A stretch of 64,000 nt of DNA from Streptomyces sp. NBC_01381 (GCF_026340305.1 NZ_JAPEPI010000003.1:372001-436000); one strand, 5' to 3'; counted from the stretch's first letter, positions 25,142 to 33,827 are shown. Translations and numbers: made by a program. The notes: a model not told the origin generated them from the letters alone.

Positions 25142-26343
25142 CGGCCACCGCCTCATCCCCGCACCCGCTCTCGGACGGCCCGACGGTGGGGGCGGAGTTC
25201 GGGCGGCGGCAGGTGCACGCCGTCGCGGCCTGTTACTTCGTGGCGTCGTTCGCCGCGCTCGGGCTTCCCCCGTATCTGACCGAGATCCTGCCGGGGCTCG
25301 GCGACACGACCGCCCGCTGGGCGGGACTCCTGTATGTCGTACCGACCGTCTTCGGCGCGCTCGGCGCCCCCCTGTGGGGCCGCGCCGCCGACCGCTTCGG
25401 GCGAAAACGGCTGCTGCTGCGGGCCCAACTGGGCCTGGCCGTCTCGTTCCTGCTCGCGGGCTGGGCGGACTCCCTCGGCGCGTTCGCCGCGGCGCTGGTG
25501 CTTCAGGGCATCCTCGGCGGCACGTTCGCCGCGTCCAACGGCTATCTGGCGGCCGCGCTCAGCGGGGCCCATCTTTCCAAGGCGCTCACGCTGATGCAGG
25601 GCGCGGCCCGGGCGGCGCTGGTGTTCGCCCCGATCGTCGTGGGCTCTCTGACGCCGTGGATCTCGCCGCACCGCCAGTACGCACTGCTCGCCGTCCTGCC
25701 ACTGACCGCCGCGCTGATGCTCGCCCTCCTTCCGGAGCCCGGCACCCGGGCGCCCGAGGCCGCCGCGGAGGGGGAGCCGGGCGGCACGGGCCCGCTCGCG
25801 CCGCTGGCCGCGCTGTACTGCTTCGAGTTCGCCTTCGTCTTCTCGACCGTCATCTCCTTCCCCTATCTGATCTCGCTGATCGAGGACCGAATACCCGGCG
25901 TCTCCCCGGTCGTCTCCGGCGCGCTCTTCGCCCTGCCGCACCTGTGCTATCTGCTGTTCGCGATGCGGGTGCACCAGGTCGTCGAGCGCCGCCCGGGGCC
26001 GGGGATCGCGACCGGTTTCGCCCTGGTCGCGCTCGGTCTCGCCGGGCACGGCGCCGCCGGTTCGCTGCCCGCCTTCGTCGGCGTGCGGCTGCTGCTCGGC
26101 GCCGGCCTCACGCTGGGCCTGGTCAGCCTGTCCGTGCTGGCCGCCGACTGCGCCAAAGGGCGCCCGCCCGGCGGGATGTTCGGCTCGCTCGAGCTCGTCT
26201 CCAAAGGCGGCGCGGTCGCCGCCGGCCTCGCCGCGGTGGCCGTCAGCAGTCTGTTCGGCCCGTCCGCGCCGGCCCTTGCCGGTACCGCGATCGCCCTGGT
26301 GGCCCTGGTCGCCGCAGCCTTTCCCGCCACGTTCCGCCGCTAG
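25138..26343 (+). CDS. MFS transporter, probable siderophore exporter (PvsC-like position)
   Basis: A 401-residue, 12-helix MFS protein. The loop between helices 2 and 3 is PLWGRAADRFGRKRLLLRAQ, the classic MFS signature, and ALSGAHLSKALTLMQGAARA lies in the region after helix 4. It overlaps the upstream synthetase by 4 bp (GTGA) and lies between two synthetase genes, exactly where pvsC encodes the vibrioferrin exporter. Export of the finished siderophore is the likely role. Confidence 0.83.
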   Translation: MTATASSPHPLSDGPTVGAEFGRRQVHAVAACYFVASFAALGLPPYLTEILPGLGDTTARWAGLLYVVPTVFGALGAPLWGRAADRFGRKRLLLRAQLGLAVSFLLAGWADSLGAFAAALVLQGILGGTFAASNGYLAAALSGAHLSKALTLMQGAARAALVFAPIVVGSLTPWISPHRQYALLAVLPLTAALMLALLPEPGTRAPEAAAEGEPGGTGPLAPLAALYCFEFAFVFSTVISFPYLISLIEDRIPGVSPVVSGALFALPHLCYLLFAMRVHQVVERRPGPGIATGFALVALGLAGHGAAGSLPAFVGVRLLLGAGLTLGLVSLSVLAADCAKGRPPGGMFGSLELVSKGGAVAAGLAAVAVSSLFGPSAPALAGTAIALVALVAAAFPATFRR

Positions 26344-26365
26344 TCCGCATCCGCTGGAGTCGTTG

Positions 26366-28207
26366 ATGTCCTTGCCGACCGGCACGTTCCCCGCCCAGTC
26401 CTGCGCGTCGCCCGACGCGTCCGCCCAGTCCGCGACGTCGCCCGATCCGTCCGCCGCCCCGCTCGCCGGTGCCGCGCCCACCGGCCTGCCCGGCGCCGAC
26501 CAGGCCGTGACGCACACCCTGCTCAACTGTCTGCTGCGCGAGGTCTCGGGCCCCGAGCACCAGACCGCCGTGGTCGACGGCAACCTCCTGCTCCGGCTGC
26601 CCCGGCGCGGGGTCCTGCTGCGCGTCGCGCTGCGCCGTGCCTCGCTGCTCGGCGCCCACCGCTTCACCGGACCGGTGACCGAGCAGCGCGACGGCCGCTG
26701 GGTGGACGTGGACTGGCGGCGCCTCGCCGAGTACACGCACGCCGAGCTGTTTCTGCGGACGGGCGTGAGCAACGAGGAGTTTCTCGAGCAGATCGCCTCC
26801 AGCCACGAAGGGGTCAGCGCCGCGATCGCCGCCGAACGCCCGGCGTCCGCGCCCGTCACCGACCAGACCCCGAAGTGGCTCGCGGGCTACCTCGCCTCCG
26901 AGCGGTCCCTGCTGTTCGGCCACCGCTTCCACCCCACGCCCAAGGCCCGCGGCGGCGATCTGTCCGACTGGGCGGCGTACGCTCCCGAGACCGCGGCCGC
27001 CTTCCCGCTGCGCCACCTCGCCGTGCGGGAGCATCTCGTCGCCGAGGAGACGGCGCGGCCGGACGCCACCGCTCCGCTCGACCGCCTCGGCGACGTGCCG
27101 GACGGCTACCGGCTGCTTCCCGTGCACCCCTGGCAGTACGACCTGCTGCGGGACCACCCGGGTCTGCGCGCCGCCCTCGACCGCGCGGACGTCGTCGACC
27201 TGGGGACCGGCCGCTCCCCTTTCGCGGCCACCGCTTCGGTGCGCACGCTGTACGACGGTGACACCTTCCTCAAGTTCAGCCTCAACGTCCGCATCACCAA
27301 CTGCCTGCGCAAGAACGCCAGTTACGAACTGTCGGGCGCCGTCGCGCTCACCCGCGTACTGGAAGGCGCCCTGGACGACCTGGCCGTCCGCTTCCCCGGC
27401 AGCGCCGTGCTCCGCGAGCCGGCCTACCGCAGCCTCGCGCTGCCGGGCCCGGACGGGCACCCCGACCTCGCCCTCCTGGAAGGCTTCGGGGTGATCGTCC
27501 GCGAGGGGCTCGCCGGGCGGCTGCTTCCGGGGACGACTCCGCTGCTCGCCGGGGCGGTGGCGGACGAGTATCCGACGGGGCCAGGACACATCTCCCGCCT
27601 CCTGGACGGCGCGGGTCCTGAGCGTGCCCTGCGGTGGTGGCAGTCCTACCTGCGGCTCCTGCTGCCGCCCGTGCTCGCCGCGTACTTCGACCACGGCCTG
27701 GTCCTCGAACCGCATCTGCAGAACGTCCTCGTCTGCGTCGACGACGAAGGCATGCCCGCCCAGGTGCTCTTCCGTGATCTGGAGGGCACCAAGCTGGTGC
27801 CCGAGCTGCACGCCGACACCCTGGCGGCACTGCCGCCCGAGGTCGCGGGCCCGATGACGTACGACGCGCAGCGCGGCTGGGACCGCGTCGTCTACTGCCT
27901 CCTGGTCAACCATGTCGCCGAGCTGCTCGCCGCGCTCGCCGACCTCCACCCGCACACCGAGCCCGCCCTCTGGTCCCAAGTGCGCGCCACCCTGCGGGAG
28001 TTCGCCGCCGCCCACGGCTGCCCGCCGCGCCTGAGCGCACTGCTCGCCGGGGTGCCGCTGCCCGCCAAGGCCAATCTGCTCACCCGCTGGGAACGCAAGG
28101 CCGACCGGGACGCGGGCTATGTCCGCCTCACCTCTCCCTTTCCGCTCACCGAGCACGTGCGGGACCTGGGTACCCGCCCCGACGTCACCTGGAGCGCCGC
28201 CGGATGA
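26366..28207 (+). CDS. IucA/IucC-family NIS synthetase 2 (PvsD-like position)
   Basis: A 613-residue synthetase of the same family as the gene at 23372 but clearly diverged. A ~35-residue Ala/Ser/Pro-rich start is followed by LLNCLLREVSG, HPWQYDLLRDH (from ~253), KFSLNVRITNCLRKNASYEL (from 303), LEPHLQNVLVCVDDEG (HLQN from 450) and FRDLEGTKLV (~469-478). ATG 26366 with GGAG is preferred to the longer frame. In the vibrioferrin model this enzyme joins citrate to serine, which the neighbouring decarboxylase then converts to an ethanolamine unit. That step order is by analogy. Confidence 0.86.
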   Translation: MSLPTGTFPAQSCASPDASAQSATSPDPSAAPLAGAAPTGLPGADQAVTHTLLNCLLREVSGPEHQTAVVDGNLLLRLPRRGVLLRVALRRASLLGAHRFTGPVTEQRDGRWVDVDWRRLAEYTHAELFLRTGVSNEEFLEQIASSHEGVSAAIAAERPASAPVTDQTPKWLAGYLASERSLLFGHRFHPTPKARGGDLSDWAAYAPETAAAFPLRHLAVREHLVAEETARPDATAPLDRLGDVPDGYRLLPVHPWQYDLLRDHPGLRAALDRADVVDLGTGRSPFAATASVRTLYDGDTFLKFSLNVRITNCLRKNASYELSGAVALTRVLEGALDDLAVRFPGSAVLREPAYRSLALPGPDGHPDLALLEGFGVIVREGLAGRLLPGTTPLLAGAVADEYPTGPGHISRLLDGAGPERALRWWQSYLRLLLPPVLAAYFDHGLVLEPHLQNVLVCVDDEGMPAQVLFRDLEGTKLVPELHADTLAALPPEVAGPMTYDAQRGWDRVVYCLLVNHVAELLAALADLHPHTEPALWSQVRATLREFAAAHGCPPRLSALLAGVPLPAKANLLTRWERKADRDAGYVRLTSPFPLTEHVRDLGTRPDVTWSAAG

Positions 28208-29406
28208 CCACTCCCCCTTCGGCCGTACGTGACCATGCCCTCTCCCTCGCCGCCGGGGAACTGCCCGCCTATCTGTACGACTTGGCGGCGCTGAGCGCCC
28301 ATGCCGCAGCCGTACGCGAGGCGCTGCCCCCGCAGGTGGAGCTCTACTACGCCGCCAAGGCCAATCCCGAGCCGGAGATCCTGGCCGCGCTCTCGCCGTA
28401 CGTCGACGGCTACGAGGTCTCCTCGGGCGGCGAACTCGCCCATGTCGCCAAGGCGGTGGCCGGGCGCCCGCTGGCCTTCGGCGGCCCCGGCAAGACCCCG
28501 GACGAGATCGCCGCGGCGCTCGACCTCGGTGTGCGGCGCTTCCATGTGGAGAGCGCGTACGAACTGCGGATGCTCGCCGCGCTGGCCGCCCGCGTGGCCC
28601 CGCGGGACCGCGTCGACGTCCTGCTCCGGTTCAACCTTCCGCTGGACTCCGAGGCGCTCGCGGGCAGTTCACTGGCGATGGGCGGACGCCCCACGCCCTT
28701 CGGTCTGGACCCGACGGAGGCGGACGAGGCGGTGGCCGCCTTCACGAGCGGCGATCTTGAATGCCTCCAACTCGTCGGTGTTCACGCCCACTTGGCCAGC
28801 GGGCTCGACGCGCCGCAGCAGCTGGCGGTGGCCGGGTCGATCGTCGCCTGGTCGCAGGCGCTCGCGCGACGGCACGGCATCCGGTTCACCGAGGTCAACG
28901 TCGGCGGCGGAATGGGCGTGGACTACGCCGACGCCGAGGCGCGCTTCGACTGGGCGGGCTACGGCCAAGGCCTCGCCGAACTCTGCGCGGCGCACCCCGA
29001 GTTGACGCTGCGCATCGAGCCGGGGCGCGCGCTGACCGCGTACTGCGGCTGGTACGCCACCGAGGTCCTGGACGTGAAGCGGAGCCACGGCGAGGAATTC
29101 GCGGTGGTGCGCGGCGGCACCCATCATCTGCGCACCCCCGCGGCCAAGGGCCACGATCAGCCCTGCGCGGTGCTGCCGGTGGGCGTGCCGTGGCCGCACC
29201 CTTGGCCCCGGTCCGAGGCGCGGCAGGACCGGGTGACGTTCGCGGGCCAGCTGTGCACGCCCAAGGACGTCCTCGCTCGGCGGGTTCCTGCGCCCGGGCT
29301 GCGGGCGGGCGACCGGGTGGTGTTCGCCCTCGCGGGTGCGTACGCGTGGAACATCTCGCACCACGACTTCCTCATGCACCCGCGGCCGGGGTTCCACTTC
29401 CTCTGA
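28204..29406 (+). CDS. Fold-type III PLP decarboxylase (PvsE-like position)
   Basis: A 400-residue decarboxylase of the ornithine/diaminopimelate (alanine-racemase fold) family. The Schiff-base lysine is K52 in ELYYAAKANPEPEIL. GYEVSSGGELAHVAKAV, VNVGGGMGVDY (cofactor phosphate loop), IEPGRALTAYCGWY (E272) and a C-terminal GAYAWNISHHDF follow. It overlaps the upstream synthetase by ATGA and closes the operon. In vibrioferrin synthesis the equivalent enzyme decarboxylates a seryl-citrate intermediate. Free diaminopimelate decarboxylase activity is less likely given the context. Confidence 0.84.
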   Translation: MTTPPSAVRDHALSLAAGELPAYLYDLAALSAHAAAVREALPPQVELYYAAKANPEPEILAALSPYVDGYEVSSGGELAHVAKAVAGRPLAFGGPGKTPDEIAAALDLGVRRFHVESAYELRMLAALAARVAPRDRVDVLLRFNLPLDSEALAGSSLAMGGRPTPFGLDPTEADEAVAAFTSGDLECLQLVGVHAHLASGLDAPQQLAVAGSIVAWSQALARRHGIRFTEVNVGGGMGVDYADAEARFDWAGYGQGLAELCAAHPELTLRIEPGRALTAYCGWYATEVLDVKRSHGEEFAVVRGGTHHLRTPAAKGHDQPCAVLPVGVPWPHPWPRSEARQDRVTFAGQLCTPKDVLARRVPAPGLRAGDRVVFALAGAYAWNISHHDFLMHPRPGFHFL

Positions 29407-29429
29407 ACACCGGTCCTGCAACGGCGACT

Positions 29430-30455
29430 TCAGAAACCCCGGCCCCACCGGACGGTGTTGAGGAGCGGCGCTCCGGTGGTAAGGCGTCGCCAGTTGTCCG
29501 CGAACAGGTCGAGCACCTGCTGGAACTCGACGCGTGAGCCGCCCGCGGTGTGCTGGGTGAGGATCACGTTCGGGCAGCTCCACAGGGGGTGCCCGGCGGG
29601 GAGCGGCTCTTCACGGGTGACATCGAGGACCGCGCCGCCGAGGCGCCCGGTGGCGAGGGCGGCGACCAGTGCTTCCTCGTCGGCGAGGGTGCCGCGGCCG
29701 GCGTTCACGAAGACCGCGCCGGGGCGCAGCAGGCCGATGCGCCGCTCGTCGAAGAGGTCGGCGGTCTGCTCCGTACCCGGAAGGAGCCCGACGACGATGT
29801 CGAACTCGGGGAGCCGGGCGTCGAGTTCCTCGCGGGTGCGCAGGTCGCCGTCGCTGCGGGCGAAGTGCGACACCGCGCAGCCGAACGGGGCGAGGAGTTC
29901 CGCGAGGCGCCGGGCGATCGAACCCCGGCCCAGGATGAGGACGTCGGCGCCGCCGAGCAGGCGCAGTCCTGGCCGTACGTCGTGGCGTGCCCAGGACTCG
30001 TCGGCGCGCAGTCCGGCCAGGACGTCGATGCCGCGGTGGAGCGCGAGGATGCCGGCGAGGCAGGTCTCGGCGACGGGGTCGGCGAAGAGGCGGCCCAAGT
30101 TGGTGACGGTCAGGCGCCGTTCGAGGGCCGGCCAGTCGAGGCCGAGGTAGTCGTCGATGCCGACCGAGGCGAGCTGCAGCCAGCGCAGCCGGGGCGCCTC
30201 GGCCACCCACTCCGGGCGGGGGTTGCCGAGGGCGATGTGGGAGGTGGCGAGGGCCCGCGCGTCATCGGGAGAGCCGGAGTCCGCTTCGGCGAACCACACC
30301 GGTCCCTGAACGACGGCACGGAGCCGTTCCTGTTCGGCGCCGTCGAGCGGCAACTCGACGTAGAGGGCGGCGTCCTGCGGCAGTTCGGAGAGCGGGTCGG
30401 GCTGCTCCGATTCCTGCGTCGCGAGGTACTGCGAAACGTCTGGTGCACGAACCAT
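29430..30455 (-). CDS. D-2-hydroxyacid dehydrogenase family protein
   Basis: A 341-residue NAD-dependent dehydrogenase. The nucleotide-binding glycine motif is VLILGRGSIARRLAELL. Catalytic residues sit in VNAGRGTLADEEALVAAL (Arg), LDVTREEPLPAGHPLWSCPN (Glu) and ILTQHTAGG (His). Family members reduce 2-oxo acids to D-2-hydroxy acids. It is convergent with the siderophore decarboxylase (23-bp gap) and therefore not part of that operon. A perfect 18-bp palindrome lies 31-48 bp upstream of its start. Confidence 0.82.
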   Translation of the reverse strand: MVRAPDVSQYLATQESEQPDPLSELPQDAALYVELPLDGAEQERLRAVVQGPVWFAEADSGSPDDARALATSHIALGNPRPEWVAEAPRLRWLQLASVGIDDYLGLDWPALERRLTVTNLGRLFADPVAETCLAGILALHRGIDVLAGLRADESWARHDVRPGLRLLGGADVLILGRGSIARRLAELLAPFGCAVSHFARSDGDLRTREELDARLPEFDIVVGLLPGTEQTADLFDERRIGLLRPGAVFVNAGRGTLADEEALVAALATGRLGGAVLDVTREEPLPAGHPLWSCPNVILTQHTAGGSRVEFQQVLDLFADNWRRLTTGAPLLNTVRWGRGF

Positions 30456-30485
30456 TCCTGAGACCCCCGTGGTAAGGAAAGCGCT

Positions 30486-30503
30486 GGTGAACGCGCGTTC
30501 ACC
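30486..30503. promoter_or_regulatory. Perfect 18-bp palindrome, probable operator
   Basis: GGTGAACGCGCGTTCACC is a perfect palindrome with 9-base arms and no spacer, 31 bp upstream of the dehydrogenase start. Such symmetric sites usually bind dimeric repressors of the LacI, TetR or GntR type. No matching regulator gene is adjacent. Confidence 0.55.
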
Positions 30504-30564
30504 GAACCTAGGGCTTGCCCTCCAGGGTGGTCAACCGGGATCCGGGGCTTGCCCGCCCCCCAAC

Positions 30565-30578
30565 TTACCTCAAGGTAA
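30565..30578. promoter_or_regulatory. HxlR-type operator candidate
   Basis: TTACCTCAAGGTAA has 6-base arms (TTACCT/AGGTAA). Short TACC-n-GGTA palindromes of this kind are common at HxlR/MarR-like controlled promoters in Streptomyces. It lies ~125 bp before the imine-reductase-like gene. No HxlR gene is visible in the window. Confidence 0.4.
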
Positions 30579-30635
30579 CTACCCACCTTTTTGTGCGTAC
30601 TTGTGGACGGGACGGCCCGACCCGAAGGTGAAGGA

Positions 30636-30699
30636 ACACATCTGACCACCGGCACATCTGGCCACCGACACGTCCGGCCACCCACACATCTTCAGGAGT
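30636..30699 (+). repeat. Four 16-bp tandem units in the leader of the reductase gene
   Basis: Units at 30636-30651, 30652-30667, 30668-30683 and 30684-30699 follow ACACATCTGGCCACCG, the last degenerating into the AGGAG ribosome-binding site. The array ends 4 bp before the GTG. It may reflect slippage in the untranslated leader. Confidence 0.7.
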
Positions 30700-30703
30700 A
30701 TCT

Positions 30704-31576
30704 GTGAGCAACCCGGCAGTCACCGTCATCGGGCTCGGCGAGATGGGGCGGGCCCTGGCCGACGCCCTGATCACGGCGGGACACCGCACGACGGTGTGGA
30801 ACCGCAGCGCCTCGAAGGCCGACGACCTGGTGGCACGCGGCGCCGTGCGCGCCCGGACGGTCGAGGAAGCAGTTCTCGCCAGTCCGCTGATCCTTGTCTG
30901 CCTCCTTGACCACGACGTGTCCGACGCGGTGCTGCGGCCGGTCGCCGATGCCCTGCGCGGCCGGACGCTCGTCAATCTCACCAACGGCACACCCACCCAG
31001 GCCCGGACGGCGGAGGCCTGGGCGACGGGCCACGGCGTGGCGTATCTGGACGGCGGGATCATGGCGATCCCGTCGACCGTGGCGACCCCGCAGGCGTTCG
31101 TCCTCTACAGCGGTCAGCAGGAGCACTTCGAGGCGCACCGGGAGACCTTCGAGGCGTTGGGTGCGGCCAAGTACCTGGGCGCCGACGCGGGCATCGCCGC
31201 GCTGTACGACCTGGCGCTGCTCAGTGCGATGGACCTGATGTTCGACGGCTTCTTCCACTCCGTGGCCATGGCCACCTCGCACGAGGAGGGCAGCGCGGCC
31301 GGCTTCACCGAACTCCTGGTGCCGTGGCTGACGAACATGGCGCAGCTGCTGCCCGCGTTCGCCGCCGATGTGGACTCGGACGCGGAGCCGGTCGTCGTCC
31401 AGGGCCTCGACGTGGTGCTGGCCGGCGCGCGCAACATGGCGCAGGCATCGCGGGACGCGGGCGTGCGCGCCGACTACTTCGACCACTCCGCGGCGGCGTT
31501 GGAGAAGCAGCTCGCCGAAGGGCTGAGCACCTACACCGCCCCCGAGGCGGTGCGGCGCCTGCGCACCGCCTCCTGA
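30704..31576 (+). CDS. NAD(P)-dependent oxidoreductase, imine-reductase-like
   Basis: A 290-residue beta-hydroxyacid-dehydrogenase-fold protein. The N-terminal cofactor motif is VTVIGLGEMGRALADALITA, followed by VWNRSASKADDLVARGA (NADP-binding Arg/Ser/Lys). The loop LVNLTNGTPTQARTAEAWA and YLDGGIMAIPSTV, and the interdomain helix of the C-terminal dimer domain (DLALLSAMDLMFDGFFHS), resemble Streptomyces imine reductases, where the usual catalytic lysine is replaced. The GTG start has AGGAG. The physiological substrate is unknown. Confidence 0.78.
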   Translation: MSNPAVTVIGLGEMGRALADALITAGHRTTVWNRSASKADDLVARGAVRARTVEEAVLASPLILVCLLDHDVSDAVLRPVADALRGRTLVNLTNGTPTQARTAEAWATGHGVAYLDGGIMAIPSTVATPQAFVLYSGQQEHFEAHRETFEALGAAKYLGADAGIAALYDLALLSAMDLMFDGFFHSVAMATSHEEGSAAGFTELLVPWLTNMAQLLPAFAADVDSDAEPVVVQGLDVVLAGARNMAQASRDAGVRADYFDHSAAALEKQLAEGLSTYTAPEAVRRLRTAS

Positions 31577-31582
31577 GCGGGA

Positions 31583-31836
31583 AGCGCCCCAGCCGGTGAG
31601 GTTGAGCGTGAAGTTCTCGTTGTCGCCGACGTCGAGTTCCTGGAATCCAGGTGTCGTCGGGGAGGCCGATGGCGACGTACACACGCGTCCGGTAGCGGTT
31701 GCTGATCGTCAGGCCGACGGTCTCATCCCTCCGGTTCCGCGTCCGAAGCGGCGGGCGCGACGCCCGGCGCATGCCATGCCTCGCCGGGCGGCAGCGCCGG
31801 ATCCGGGGCCTGGAACCCCTCGGCCCGGTGGCTCAC
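31583..31836 (-). pseudogene. Remnant of a decayed gene (two frameshifts)
   Basis: Between the reductase and phosphatase genes the minus strand carries protein-like stretches in different frames: FQAPDPALPPGEAWHAPG from ~31830, then ETVGLTISNRYRTRVYVAIG and LPDDT, then PGFQELDVGDNENFTLNLTG with WG. The last two read naturally as one beta-rich domain if one frameshift is repaired. No start, no long frame and no recognised family remain. The whole 31577-31899 gap holds nothing else I can identify. Confidence 0.4.
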
Positions 31837-31899
31837 CGGTTCGTCCGCACCGCCGGGGGGTCAATGCCGTCGTGCGGCCGGGCCGGGGACGCCCACGCC

Positions 31900-33027
31900 T
31901 CAGGCCTGCGCCGTGCGGGGGCGCTCGATGGCGATCAGGGCGGCGTCGTCGCCGAGGCGTCCGCCGACGTGGTGCAGCAGGTCACGCCGGAGGCGGCGGA
32001 GGAACGTCTCGGGGTCGGTCTCGGTCCAGCCCGCGATGCGCTCGGTGAGCGGATAGAAGGTGCCGTCGGCGTCGCGGGCCTCGCTGACGCCGTCCGTGTA
32101 CAGCAGCAGGAGGTCGCCCTCCTCGAACTTGAACGTGTCGACGTGATGGGCCCCTTGCACCAGCTCGCCCAGGCCCAGCGGAGGCGCCGGCTGATCGGCG
32201 TCCAGCGTCATGGCCCGGCCTTCGCGCAGCACGACCGGCGGTGGATGCCCGCAGTCGATCATGCCGATCCTGCTGTCGTGGTCGGGGATCTCCAGGACGG
32301 TGGCGGTGATGAAGGTTTCGTCGGACTCGTCCGTCTCACCGGGTTCGGCCAGGTCCGCCGCCACGTCCCAGCGCACGCTCGCGTCGAGGAACGTCACCAG
32401 TTCCGTGAGGCTCGCCTGGCGGTGCGCGGCGGCCCGGAACGCGCCGAGCAGCAGGGCTGCGTCATCGACGGCGGTCATGCCCTTGCCCCGCACGTCGCCG
32501 ACGATCAGCCGGGTGCCGGATCCGGTACGGACGGCCGCGTAAAGATCACCGCCGATCTGCGCCTCGGCCTCGGCGGCGAGATAGAGGGAGGCGACGCGCA
32601 GCGGTCCGATCTTCTTGGGCAGCGGCCGCAGGACGACACGCTGGGCCATCTCGGCCACGTACCGCACCTGTGTCATCTCGCGGGCACGGCGCTCGCGCAC
32701 CACGCAGAAGACCACGAGGCTCGATCCGACGAGGATGAGGGCCATGATCTGTGCCTGGTGGTTCGCCGAGAACAGCTCGTCACGATCGCGGATGACGGCG
32801 ATGACCGCCTGGGCCACCACCGCGAGCGTGGCGACCAGACCCGTCATCCAGGGGCCGCCGAACGAGGCGGTGATCGCCGGGGCCGCCACCAGCAGAGGAC
32901 CCAGGTGAATGTCGGGCGGCGCCAGGACGTCGACCACGGCGACCGCCACGATCAGCGCGATCGGGATGGCCACCATCGCACGACCCGCTCGCGCCGACCC
33001 GCGGAGTCCTTGGAGGCGCTGCGACAC
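31900..33027 (-). CDS. PP2C-type (SpoIIE/RsbU) serine/threonine phosphatase, membrane-bound
   Basis: A 375-residue protein. Residues ~18-115 contain membrane helices (AMVAIPIALIVAVAVVDVL; ALILVGSSLVVFCVV). Residues ~145-370 are a PP2C/SpoIIE catalytic domain with the metal-binding sites QIGGDLYAAV and IVGDVRGKGMTAVDDAALLL, then GMIDCGHPPPVV, LLLYTDGVSEARDADG and the closing DDAALIAI. Such phosphatases dephosphorylate anti-anti-sigma factors in sigma-B-type switches. No GAF/PAS sensor is present and no partner kinase lies nearby, so the target is unknown. Confidence 0.85.
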   Translation of the reverse strand: MSQRLQGLRGSARAGRAMVAIPIALIVAVAVVDVLAPPDIHLGPLLVAAPAITASFGGPWMTGLVATLAVVAQAVIAVIRDRDELFSANHQAQIMALILVGSSLVVFCVVRERRAREMTQVRYVAEMAQRVVLRPLPKKIGPLRVASLYLAAEAEAQIGGDLYAAVRTGSGTRLIVGDVRGKGMTAVDDAALLLGAFRAAAHRQASLTELVTFLDASVRWDVAADLAEPGETDESDETFITATVLEIPDHDSRIGMIDCGHPPPVVLREGRAMTLDADQPAPPLGLGELVQGAHHVDTFKFEEGDLLLLYTDGVSEARDADGTFYPLTERIAGWTETDPETFLRRLRRDLLHHVGGRLGDDAALIAIERPRTAQA

Positions 33028-33069
33028 AGTTCATCTCTACACCTCTCCCGCCCCGCACGCACCACCTTC

Positions 33070-33588
33070 TCAGGCTCCCGTGGTCGAACCAGGCCTGATG
33101 ATCATGAGGACGGTGACCGTCGCCCAGAGCAGGTTGAAGATGCCGGTGTACAGGGCGAGCTGGGTACTGGTCCGCTCGCCGAGCACCACCGTTCCAGTCC
33201 TGTCGGCCACTTCGCCGCCCTCGCCGACCACCCCGTCGGTCAGCTCACCGCTCACCGCGTCAAGCGCCGCGTCCTGGCGCGGCAGCACCAGCACGATGAG
33301 CACCACCGCGGCGATGCCCGTCAGGACGATCGAGGCGATCAGCCAGGCGCTGCCGAGCACGTTCAGGCTGCTCGCGGTCGCGAACCCGGTGACGGGGACG
33401 GCGGCGCCGATGAGCGCGTACACGCCGCAGATGCGGTTGAGCGTACGGAGCGTGGCGATCGCCGCCGGGTCCTGCGGGTCGGCCTGGGCCCGCCGCAGGG
33501 CCGCGGGGAACATGCTGGCGGCGACGGTGACCGGGCCGATGGCGATGATCGCGGCCAGCACATGGAGGGTCAGGAAGAGCTTGGTCAC
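33070..33588 (-). CDS. Small integral membrane protein (DUF2269-like)
   Basis: A 172-residue membrane protein with four predicted helices: LFLTLHVLAAIIAIGPVTVA at the N terminus, VYALIGAAVPVTGFA, WLIASIVLTGIAAVVLIVLV and IFNLLWATVTVLMIIRPG. The N-terminal helix with a histidine and the overall plan resemble DUF2269-type proteins of unknown role. It starts with GTG behind GAGG. It is upstream of, and probably cotranscribed with, the phosphatase gene (42-bp gap). Confidence 0.6.
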   Translation of the reverse strand: MTKLFLTLHVLAAIIAIGPVTVAASMFPAALRRAQADPQDPAAIATLRTLNRICGVYALIGAAVPVTGFATASSLNVLGSAWLIASIVLTGIAAVVLIVLVLPRQDAALDAVSGELTDGVVGEGGEVADRTGTVVLGERTSTQLALYTGIFNLLWATVTVLMIIRPGSTTGA

Positions 33589-33792
33589 AGCGAGGGCCTC
33601 GGGATTCGGAACGCGGCGAAGAGCGACTGACGCGGGTCTCGTACGGGCCCCCGGTCGGGGCCCAGCGGCGAGACTAGCCCGGGGCCCGCGCGCGTCGAAA
33701 GTTGCATTAATGACAGGCTTCGCATGAATCCCGCCATAAGGTGTCTGGCCAGCTCATGGCGGAGAGAGCACTGACCATCCCTGTTCATGCGC

Positions 33793-33821
33793 TTGGCGGG
33801 ATCCCGGTCATGTCGTACGTT
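33793..33821 (+). promoter_or_regulatory. Probable leaderless promoter of the second GlxA regulator
   Basis: TTGGCG (33793-33798) and TACGTT (33816-33821), spaced by 17 bp, look like -35 and -10 elements. The ATG at 33828 begins 6 bases after the -10 and no ribosome-binding site precedes it, so transcription and translation probably start together. Confidence 0.55.
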
Positions 33822-33827
33822 GCCGCC

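Noticed and set aside
29430..30455. The hydroxyacid dehydrogenase as part of the siderophore operon
   Set aside because: It is convergent to the operon and has its own palindromic operator.
31699..33630. 643-codon frame on the plus strand
   Set aside because: It runs antisense through the phosphatase and membrane-protein genes, and its translation is arginine/histidine/aspartate-rich noise.
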